A DNA stretch of 5,029 bases from positions 1 to 5,029 of the forward strand of contig JAHIUV010000013.1 in assembly GCA_018817035.1 (NCBI GenBank), in the 5' to 3' direction. Under the pieces are notes generated by a model. The model did no database searches. It saw only the letters and a program-made list of their open reading frames with translations, and was not told the DNA's origin. This document shows, one piece after another, positions 1 through 4,604 of this stretch. Within the stretch, counting starts at the first letter, position 1; the number at the start of each line of letters is the position of its first letter. The translations under genes were made by a program, and so were the position numbers. The stretch is from Candidatus Omnitrophota bacterium. Its GTDB lineage: Bacteria > Omnitrophota > Gorgyraeia > Gorgyraeales > Gorgyraeaceae.

Positions 1-2
1 GA

Positions 3-143
3 ACGATATTTAAAAGGAAGCATCAATTGTTCCCGGCATTGAGCAAAGACACTGAGGATGCCGACATTGTAAAAGAGAAGCATCAAGTTCTCGACTCACT
101 GCGTTCGCTCGAACAATATTCTTCGAGCGAAGTCGAGAAGTAG
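3..143 (+). CDS. Possible C-terminal tail of an upstream gene ending inside a repeat (doubtful)
   Basis: A frame is open from the window edge to a TAG at 141-143, about 46 codons with no visible start. The first part reads as a charged peptide (FKRKHQLFPALSKDTEDADI), followed by KEKHQ. The last 18 or so residues are simply the translation of the palindromic repeat at 88-139 (VLDSLRSLEQYSSSEVEK). The motif KHQ occurs twice, 20 codons apart, because GAAGCATCAA is repeated at 17-26 and 77-86. An RNase E/G gene often precedes rplU in bacteria, but nothing here identifies that family. It may be a true C-terminus extended by repeat insertion, or chance openness in non-coding DNA. The bases at 1-11 also resemble the core end of another repeat copy (GAACAATATTT), which weakens the coding interpretation. 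Confidence 0.22.
   Translation, partial: TIFKRKHQLFPALSKDTEDADIVKEKHQVLDSLRSLEQYSSSEVEK
88..139. repeat. Palindromic intergenic repeat, complete copy (AATATT core)
   Basis: The left arm (88-113) begins TTCTCGAC and ends TTCGCTCGAA. The right arm (122-139) is TTCGAGCGAAGTCGAGAA. The arms are complementary except for an 8-base insertion in the left arm (TCACTGCG, 96-103). The centre is CAATATTC, with a self-complementary AATATT. The RNA could fold into an 18-bp bulged hairpin. The same 18-base arm occurs exactly in inverse orientation at 1878-1895, and longer 26-28 base variants occur at 1961-1986 and in 4436-4575, so this is a dispersed repeat family. It resembles REP or MITE-like non-coding elements. 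There is no transposase in the window. Confidence 0.85.
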
Positions 144-144
144 C

Positions 145-198
145 TAACTTCACAAAACTGCAATGCACTGTGAAGTTAAGGACTTGACGGGCAGTGTA
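145..198. repeat. Second repeat module: hairpin plus TTGACGGGCAGTGTA box
   Basis: TAACTTCACA (145-154) pairs perfectly with TGTGAAGTTA (169-178) across a 14-base loop. Six bases downstream is TTGACGGGCAGTGTA (184-198). Both parts recur just after proA: TAACTTCACA at 4387-4396 and TTAACGGGGAGTGTA at 4410-4424, which matches 13 of 15 bases. Co-occurrence of both parts in the same order identifies this as a second dispersed module that travels next to the AATATT-core repeat. No T-run follows the hairpin, so it is not a typical intrinsic terminator. Confidence 0.6.
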
Positions 199-213
199 GT
201 TTCATTGTAAAAT
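184..213 (+). promoter_or_regulatory. Candidate sigma70-type promoter for rplU-rpmA-obg
   Basis: TTGACG (184-189) matches five of six bases of the -35 consensus, and TAAAAT (208-213) matches five of six of the -10 consensus. The spacer is 18 bp. Transcription would start near 220 and leave a leader of about 30 bases before the rplU GTG. The -35 box lies inside the repeat-derived TTGACGGGCAGTGTA block. An AT-rich stretch follows. The assignment is by consensus match only. Confidence 0.45.
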
Positions 214-237
214 ATTTAATTTCAAACAGATAAGAAA

Positions 238-243
238 GGGAGG
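238..243 (+). promoter_or_regulatory. Strong Shine-Dalgarno site of rplU
   Basis: GGGAGG within AAAGGGAGGT ends six bases before the GTG at 250. It supports the GTG start codon, which also gives the canonical L21 N-terminus MYAVVETG. Confidence 0.8.
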
Positions 244-249
244 TTCACA

Positions 250-570
250 GTGTACGCAGTAGTCGAAACAGGCGCAAAGCAGTATAAGGTATCAAAAGGG
301 GATTCGTTCAAAGTGGAAAAATTGTCTCTGGAAGACAAAAAAGATGTAACTCTGGACAAGGTGCTTTTTATTTCAGATAAAAAGGACATCACTGTAGGCA
401 AGCCTTACATAAAAGGGGCGTCTGTGGTTTGCGAGGTCGAGGGAGAAGAGCAGAGCAAGAAAACCATTTCTTTTAGGTACAGAAGAAGGCACGCGAGCTC
501 CAAAAAGAAAATAGGTCACAGGCAGAACTACACAGTTTTGAAAGTAAAAGAACTCAAAATAGGAGGATAA
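250..570 (+). CDS. rplU: 50S ribosomal protein L21
   Basis: This encodes L21, a protein of the large ribosomal subunit that binds 23S rRNA. The 106-residue product is close to the usual length of about 103. It begins MYAVVETGAKQYKVSKGD, the typical L21 start, in which the family's usual ExGGKQYKV appears as ETGAKQYKV. It ends with the basic RNA-binding signature FRYRRRHASSKKKIGHRQNYT and a terminal TVLKVKELKIGG. Start is GTG with a strong SD six bases upstream. The last codons overlap the rpmA Shine-Dalgarno (AGGAGG, 561-566), and rpmA starts one base after the TAA, so the two are translationally coupled. It is the first gene of the presumed ribosomal-protein/obg unit. No conserved L21 leader structure was recognised upstream; that region is repeat DNA. 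Confidence 0.97.
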   Translation: MYAVVETGAKQYKVSKGDSFKVEKLSLEDKKDVTLDKVLFISDKKDITVGKPYIKGASVVCEVEGEEQSKKTISFRYRRRHASSKKKIGHRQNYTVLKVKELKIGG

Positions 571-571
571 C

Positions 572-808
572 GTGGCACATACCAAAGCACAGGGAAGTTC
601 GAAGAACGGTAAAGAGAGTAACTCGCAACGTCTTGGGGTCAAGCGTTTCGGCGGCCAGGTCGTGAGCGCCGGTAATATCCTGGTCAGGCAGAGGGGGACT
701 AAGTTTTTTCCCGGTGCCGGAGTGGGTATCGGCAAGGATGATACTTTGTTCGCGTTAAAGGCCGGCGTCGTAACGTTCGGTAGCTCCAGAAAGATCAGCG
801 TAGTTTAA
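572..808 (+). CDS. rpmA: 50S ribosomal protein L27
   Basis: L27 is a large-subunit protein whose flexible N-terminus reaches the peptidyl-transferase centre. The 78-residue product starts [29 protein letters not shown], close to the canonical [29 protein letters not shown]. It contains the family signature [15 protein letters not shown] at about residues 35-49 and [15 protein letters not shown] near the end. It is slightly shorter than the common 84-85 residues. There is no N-terminal extension of the kind cleaved by Prp in Firmicutes, and no prp-like gene lies between rplU and rpmA. Start is GTG, with AGGAGG (561-566) five bases upstream inside the end of rplU. The KKA to TKA change near the N-terminus is a mild departure from the family. 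Confidence 0.97.
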   Translation: [78 protein letters not shown]

Positions 809-812
809 AACG

Positions 813-895
813 TTATGTCATTGCGGTCCCCGCGCCAGCCAGAGGCTGGTCCGCCTCTGGCGGAAAAGGGGAGAAGCAATCTCGAGGGATTATGT
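813..895. repeat. Nested-hairpin intergenic repeat between rpmA and obg
   Basis: This element fills nearly all of the rpmA-obg gap. Its ends are ATTGC (820-824) and GCAAT (876-880), which pair. Inside them TCCCC (827-831) pairs with GGGGA (868-872). The core is a 9-bp perfect stem, GCCAGAGGC (838-846) with GCCTCTGGC (853-861), closed by a 6-base loop. A competing fold pairs CCAGCC (835-840) with GGCTGG (844-849). The end sequences GTCATTGCG and GAAGCAATCTC resemble a widespread bacterial intergenic repeat known from several phyla. TTATGT occurs on both sides (813-818 and 890-895), which could be a target duplication. The right-hand TTATGT includes the obg start codon. There is no U-run after the stem, so it is not an obvious terminator. 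Confidence 0.7.
884..888 (+). promoter_or_regulatory. Shine-Dalgarno of obg at the edge of the repeat
   Basis: GAGGG lies three bases before the ATG at 892 (gap ATT), a short but usable spacing. It sits immediately after the repeat terminus GAAGCAATCTC and inside the putative TTATGT flanks. The binding site may therefore be supplied by the inserted element. It supports 892 as the start, which also gives the canonical Obg N-terminus. Confidence 0.55.
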
Positions 896-1851
896 TTATT
901 GACCACGCTGGGATAAATGTCAAAGCCGGAGACGGCGGAGATGGCTGTAATAGTTTTTCCAAGGGCAGGTTCCAGAGATATAAGAGGCCTGACGGAGGGC
1001 CCGGCGGCAAAGGCGGGGATATAATTATCAAAGCGGACAATAATGTCCAAACTTTGATTGATTTTTATTACCGAAAACATTTTAAGGCTGAAGACGGCAC
1101 TAATGCCAGTAGTAACCATAAAAAAGGTCATGAGGGTAAAGACCGCGTGATAAGAGTGCCGATAGGTACTCTTATAAAAGACAGTGACGAGGATATTACT
1201 TATTGTGACCTGAACGAAGCCGGCCGTTCGGTGATAATATCTAAGGGCGGCAAAGGCGGCAAAGGTAATTCACGTTTTAAGGATGCCACGCCCGGGAAAG
1301 ACGGCGAAGAAAAAAATATTACTTTGGAATTAAAACTCGTTGCCGATGTGGGTATTATCGGTTATCCAAACGCGGGAAAATCCAGCCTTGTCTCGCGAAT
1401 ATCAAATGCTAAAGTGAAAATAGCCAATTATCCTTTTACCACAAAGACGCCTACGCTCGGCATGGTAAGGATGGGCGAGGAAAGAAGTTTTGTCGTGTGC
1501 GATATACCGGGGCTGATAAAAGGCGCGCATGCCGGCAAGGGGCTGGGCGATGATTTTTTAAGGCACGTTGAAAGGACAAAAGTTTTAGTCCATATGATAG
1601 ACATGGCGGCCATGGATGGCCGTGATCCGGCGTCTGACCTGATTTCGATAAACAAAGAGCTGGTGCTATATAACGAAGACCTTCTGGATCGCCCGCAGGT
1701 TATCGCGGTCAATAAAATGGACATGCCGGAGGCCTTGAAAAACCTGAAGATCTTTAAGAAAAAAGTAAAAAAGAAAATTTACCCGGTATCATGCGTTACG
1801 GGTGAAGGCATAAAAGAATTACTGGAAGCAGTATATAAGAAACTGCGGTAA
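892..1851 (+). CDS. obg: Obg-family GTPase (ribosome assembly), short form without OCT domain
   Basis: Obg/CgtA GTPases bind the 50S subunit and act in its late assembly and in stress responses. The 319-residue product starts MFIDHAGINVKAGDGGDG. Residues 1 to about 150 form the glycine-rich Obg domain (RPDGGPGGKGGDI, SKGGKGGKGNSRF). The G domain follows: G1 GYPNAGKSS (157-165), switch/G2 PFTTKTPTLG (181-190), G3 DIPG (204-207), G4 NKMD (274-277) and G5 near SCVTGEG (300-306). All nucleotide-binding motifs are intact. The protein ends 13 residues after the G5 motif, so it lacks the variable C-terminal OCT domain found in Firmicutes Obg, and it also lacks the acidic tail of the E. coli protein. 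Its position after rpmA is the conserved context. The ATG is set by family alignment and a nearby GAGGG. Confidence 0.96.
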   Translation: MFIDHAGINVKAGDGGDGCNSFSKGRFQRYKRPDGGPGGKGGDIIIKADNNVQTLIDFYYRKHFKAEDGTNASSNHKKGHEGKDRVIRVPIGTLIKDSDEDITYCDLNEAGRSVIISKGGKGGKGNSRFKDATPGKDGEEKNITLELKLVADVGIIGYPNAGKSSLVSRISNAKVKIANYPFTTKTPTLGMVRMGEERSFVVCDIPGLIKGAHAGKGLGDDFLRHVERTKVLVHMIDMAAMDGRDPASDLISINKELVLYNEDLLDRPQVIAVNKMDMPEALKNLKIFKKKVKKKIYPVSCVTGEGIKELLEAVYKKLR

Positions 1852-1877
1852 ACTAGAAAATATCGGTTGCCGTATAG

Positions 1878-1921
1878 TTCTCGACTTCGCTCGAACAATA
1901 TTTTTTAAGCGAAGTTCTGAG
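1878..1921. repeat. Palindromic repeat downstream of obg, degenerate right arm
   Basis: The left arm TTCTCGACTTCGCTCGAA (1878-1895) is the exact reverse complement of the right arm at 122-139. After a CAATATT core comes a decayed right arm in which AGCGAAGT (1908-1915) still pairs with ACTTCGCT (1884-1891). A run of six Ts (1901-1906) lies in the loop, not after the stem, so terminator activity is uncertain. The element begins 26 bases after the obg stop codon. Confidence 0.75.
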
Positions 1922-1953
1922 ATTGTCTGTCAGTGGCGGTATAGTCAAAGGGC

Positions 1954-1986
1954 AATATTCTTCGAGCGAGTGAAGCGAGTCGAGAA
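1954..1986. repeat. Half copy of the AATATT-core repeat upstream of proB
   Basis: AATATTC (1954-1960) is followed by a 26-base right arm (1961-1986) starting TTCGAGCGAG and ending GAGTCGAGAA. It differs by one base from the arms at 4436-4461 and 4550-4575. Its complement to the 1878-1895 arm could pair the two ends of the gap into a larger hairpin. It ends 21 bases before the proB ATG, so the proB ribosome binding region directly abuts the repeat. Confidence 0.8.
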
Positions 1987-2007
1987 GTTACGGGATGGAT
2001 CTACATT

Positions 2008-3111
2008 ATGAACAGACAAGGATTAAAAAAAGCGAAGAGAATAGTCATTAAAGTGGGGACGAGTGTATTGGCCTCAAAAGACCTTGCCCTGGATAAGGCA
2101 TGGATCAAGGCTTTTGCCGGGCAGATCGCGGAGCTTTTGAAACAAGGCAGGGAAGTCGTTGTTGTTTCTTCGGGCGCGATCGCGGCGGGCATGCATCTAT
2201 TAGGCATCAAAAAACGGCCGCGCAATTTACCTGACCAGCAGGCATGCGCCGCTATTGGGCAGGGCCATTTAATGAACGCTTATGAGGAAGCTTTTAGGAA
2301 AAAAGGTTTTCACGCGGCGCAGATACTTTTAACATGGGAAGACGTGCGGGACCGGCGCAGGTATCTGAACGTCGAAAATACACTGCGCACGCTTTTAGGA
2401 AAGTCGGTTATTCCGGTCATAAATGAGAACGATACTGTGGCTGTTGATGAATTAAAGTTCGGGGATAACGACAGGCTTTCGGCGCTTGTGGCGAACCTTG
2501 TCGATGCTGATGTCTTGATAATGTTGACTGATGTCGATGGATTTCGCCTCGGAAAAGAAGCGTGTGTTGATTCAGTTGATTCCATAGATTCTCAGATAGA
2601 AAGCGCTGCCGGAGGCACCTCAAAAGAATGTTCGCTTGGGGGAATGAAGTCGAAATTAGAATCCTGCAAGATCGCGATGTCTTCAGGGGTGCATTGCGTA
2701 ATAGCAAATGGCCGCAGAAAAGATATTTTATCGGAGATATTACGCGGGGAGCGGGTCGGAACGATCTTTATCCCCAGAAAAAACAAAATGCAGGCGCGAA
2801 AAAGGTGGCTCGCGTATAATGCCAGGACGCGAGGCAGGATCATAGTGGATGGAGGAGCCAAAGAAGCCCTGGTAAAAAAGAACGGCAGTCTATTGGCGTG
2901 CGGGATCAAAAAGATACTGGGAGAGTTTTTGTATGGCGATGTTGTTTCGGTAGTCGGCGAAGACGGCGTTGAGTTTGCGAAAGGCCTATGTAATTACGGC
3001 TCCGCTGACCTTGAAAAAATAAAAGGACTTAGCACGAAAGACGCGGCAAAGGTAATAGAAAAAGGTTTTTACCAGGAAGTAATGCACCGCGATAATCTGG
3101 CGGTGTTATGA
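2008..3111 (+). CDS. proB: Glutamate 5-kinase (proline biosynthesis, step 1)
   Basis: ProB phosphorylates glutamate with ATP to gamma-glutamyl phosphate in the cytoplasm and is usually the proline-feedback-inhibited step. The product has 367 residues, the same length as the E. coli enzyme. The amino-acid-kinase domain shows IKVGTSVL (14-21), VSSGAIAAG (53-61), the substrate-binding stretch INENDTVAVDELKFGDND (138-155), LTDVDG (173-178) and GGMKSKL (211-217). A C-terminal PUA domain runs from about 270 to 350 after QARKRWL, and the end EVMHRDNLAVL is typical. The segment between LTDVDG and GGMKSKL lacks the usual TADPR-type loop and instead has a CVDSVDSIDS repeat. The SD is weak (GGGATGGA at 1992-1999). 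It precedes proA by 21 bp, which fits an operon. Confidence 0.96.
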   Translation: MNRQGLKKAKRIVIKVGTSVLASKDLALDKAWIKAFAGQIAELLKQGREVVVVSSGAIAAGMHLLGIKKRPRNLPDQQACAAIGQGHLMNAYEEAFRKKGFHAAQILLTWEDVRDRRRYLNVENTLRTLLGKSVIPVINENDTVAVDELKFGDNDRLSALVANLVDADVLIMLTDVDGFRLGKEACVDSVDSIDSQIESAAGGTSKECSLGGMKSKLESCKIAMSSGVHCVIANGRRKDILSEILRGERVGTIFIPRKNKMQARKRWLAYNARTRGRIIVDGGAKEALVKKNGSLLACGIKKILGEFLYGDVVSVVGEDGVEFAKGLCNYGSADLEKIKGLSTKDAAKVIEKGFYQEVMHRDNLAVL

Positions 3112-3132
3112 AGTTACGGAGGGGACAGGGAT

Positions 3133-4389
3133 ATGCAGTTGAAGGATAAAGTTGAAAAAATATTGGAAAAGGTCAAGCACGCCTCAAGGATGCTCGCGGG
3201 TGTTTCCACCAAAAATAAGAATGCCGCGCTTATCGCCATGGCTAAGGCACTTATCAGAAATGCCAGGTATATACTTTTATGTAATGCAAGGGATGTTACG
3301 GCCGCGAAGAGAAAAGGCCTGTCCGATGCCATGATAGACAGGCTGAAGCTTACGGATACGCGCGTAAAAGCAATGGCCGAGTCATTGAGATCGGTGGCGT
3401 CCTTAAAAGATCCTGTCGGCGATATTATAAAGCAATGGAAGAGGCCGAACGGACTTTTGATAAAGAAAGTGCGCGTGCCGATAGGTGTCATAGGGATAGT
3501 CTATGAGGCAAGGCCTAACGTAACCAGCGATTGCGCCGGACTCTGTCTTAAATCAGGTAACGCGTGTATTCTTCGTGGAGGGAGTGAGGCTATTCATTCT
3601 AACATGGCTATACATAAAATTATCTCGCAGGCCGCGGCAAAGTCAGGCATTCCCAGGGAAGCTATCAGCATGATCGATGTGACGGACCGGGAGGCTGTGG
3701 AATTAATGTTAAAGGCCGATAACTTTATTGACGTTATTATCCCCCGCGGCGGAGAAAGTTTAATAAAATATGTCGCGCAAAACTCGACTATCCCCGTTAT
3801 AAAGCATTATAAAGGTGTCTGTCATTTATACGTTGATAAATATGCTGATTTGACTAAAGCGATCAGTATCACATTGAACGCTAAGGTCCAGAGGCCCGGT
3901 GTGTGTAATGCCATAGAGACGTTATTGGTGCACAAGGACGCGGCCCGGAAGTTTTTGCCGGATGTCGCGCGCATGCTGGCAGATGCCGAAGTGGAACTGC
4001 GCGGATGCGACAAGACGCGTAAAATCCTGCGTCACGTAAAGCATGCTACGGAAAAAGACTGGTACTCGGAATATCTGGACCTGATATTGGCGGTGAAAGT
4101 GGTTGATAGCGCGCAGGAGGCCATTGATTTTATAAATAAATACGGCTCAGGCCATTCGGACGCTATAGTCACTAAAAATAAGAAAGTCGCTGACGAATTT
4201 TTAAACAAGGTCGACTCAGCCTGCGTATATTTGAACGCGTCTACCAGGTTTACTGACGGACATGAATTCGGGCTTGGCGCCGAAATAGGCATCTCGACGG
4301 ACAAGATACACGCGCGCGGTCCAATGGCATTGGAAGAATTGTGCACTTATAAATATACAATAACAGGTTCAGGCCAGATCAGGCCTTAA
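3133..4389 (+). CDS. proA: Gamma-glutamyl phosphate reductase (proline biosynthesis, step 2)
   Basis: ProA reduces the labile ProB product with NADPH to glutamate-5-semialdehyde, which cyclises to pyrroline-5-carboxylate. Close coupling with proB suits the handover of an unstable intermediate. The 418-residue product matches the family length (E. coli 417). Motifs include VPIGVIGIVYEARPNVTSD (115-133), LRGGSEAIHSN (147-157), the catalytic cysteine C258 in QRPGVCNAIETLLVH (253-267), and the FINKYGSGHSDAI signature (333-345). The C-terminal NASTRFTDGHEFGLGAEIG and HARGPMALEELCTYKY are also family hallmarks. GGAGGGG (3118-3124) lies eight bases before the ATG. The TAA stop codon (4387-4389) lies inside a repeat module that starts at the very end of the gene; the C-terminus itself looks normal. 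Confidence 0.97.
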   Translation: MQLKDKVEKILEKVKHASRMLAGVSTKNKNAALIAMAKALIRNARYILLCNARDVTAAKRKGLSDAMIDRLKLTDTRVKAMAESLRSVASLKDPVGDIIKQWKRPNGLLIKKVRVPIGVIGIVYEARPNVTSDCAGLCLKSGNACILRGGSEAIHSNMAIHKIISQAAAKSGIPREAISMIDVTDREAVELMLKADNFIDVIIPRGGESLIKYVAQNSTIPVIKHYKGVCHLYVDKYADLTKAISITLNAKVQRPGVCNAIETLLVHKDAARKFLPDVARMLADAEVELRGCDKTRKILRHVKHATEKDWYSEYLDLILAVKVVDSAQEAIDFINKYGSGHSDAIVTKNKKVADEFLNKVDSACVYLNASTRFTDGHEFGLGAEIGISTDKIHARGPMALEELCTYKYTITGSGQIRP

Positions 4390-4424
4390 CTTCACATGTA
4401 ACCGGTGAGTTAACGGGGAGTGTA
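4386..4424. repeat. Second copy of the hairpin plus TTAACGGGGAGTGTA module, overlapping the proA stop
   Basis: TTAACTTCAC (4386-4395) pairs with GTGAGTTAA (4405-4413), with one bulged base. The module shares TAACTTCACA and the box TTAACGGGGAGTGTA (4410-4424) with the copy at 145-198. It is more compact: the box begins inside the right arm of the hairpin. It overlaps the proA stop codon and runs directly into the AATATT-core repeat at 4429. Confidence 0.6.
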
Positions 4425-4428
4425 TACC

Positions 4429-4462
4429 AATATTGTTCGAGCGAGTGAAACGAGTCGAGAAC
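4429..4462. repeat. AATATT-core repeat, right-arm copy A (34-bp direct repeat)
   Basis: This block starts AATATTGTTCGAGCGAGTG and ends GTCGAGAAC. It is identical over 34 bases to 4543-4576, 114 bp downstream. Its arm is also nearly identical to 1961-1986 and complementary to 4476-4503. Confidence 0.85.
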
Positions 4463-4475
4463 TTTCTGAGCGTGC

Positions 4476-4530
4476 TTCTCGACTACGCTTCGCTCCGCTC
4501 GAAGAATATTGTCCTTCGATAGGCTCAGGA
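4476..4530. repeat. Inverted left-arm copy followed by a CCTTCGATAGGCTCAGGA element
   Basis: The left arm (4476-4503, 28 bases) starts TTCTCGACTACGC and ends CCGCTCGAA, and is followed by GAATATTG. It can pair with the copy before it (4436-4461, loop of 14) or the copy after it (4550-4575). Directly after it is TCCTTCGATAGGCTCAGGA (4512-4530), with short TCCT/AGGA ends. This belongs to a type of short repeat (CCTTCGACAGGCTCAGG-like) that I recall as dispersed in many bacterial genomes; that recognition is from memory. Confidence 0.7.
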
Positions 4531-4542
4531 CTTTGTTTTTAA

Positions 4543-4576
4543 AATATTGTTCGAGCGAGTGAAACGAGTCGAGAAC
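4543..4576. repeat. AATATT-core repeat, right-arm copy B (34-bp direct repeat)
   Basis: Exact duplicate of 4429-4462. Together with the inverted arm at 4476-4503 it closes a composite palindrome of about 100 bp. It ends 28 bases before the hisB ATG. Confidence 0.85.
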
Positions 4577-4604
4577 AGGAGTTGTCAACGAGAAAGAGGT
4601 ACCT

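Noticed and set aside
88..139. CRISPR-like array
   Set aside because: The arms are palindromic, irregularly spaced and variable in length, without regular unique spacers or cas genes.
200..249. L21 autoregulatory leader RNA
   Set aside because: The likely leader is only about 30 bases and AT-rich, with no matching structure.
373..735. 120-residue minus-strand open frame over rplU and rpmA
   Set aside because: It lies opposite two well conserved ribosomal protein genes and shows no recognisable domain.
805..1131. Minus-strand open frames over the rpmA-obg gap and the start of obg
   Set aside because: Proline- and serine-rich translations of the GC-rich glycine stretch of obg and of the hairpin; typical shadows.
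1878..1921. Intrinsic terminator of obg
   Set aside because: A stem and six Ts are present, but the Ts are in the loop and not after the stem. It is better explained as a decayed repeat copy.
1923..1945. proB promoter with TATAGT at 1940-1945
   Set aside because: The -10 match is good but no -35 box lies at 16-18 bp; TTGTCT is only 11 bp away.
2628..2819. 63-codon plus-strand open frame inside proB
   Set aside because: It overlaps the conserved ProB frame fully and has no independent ribosome binding site or domain.
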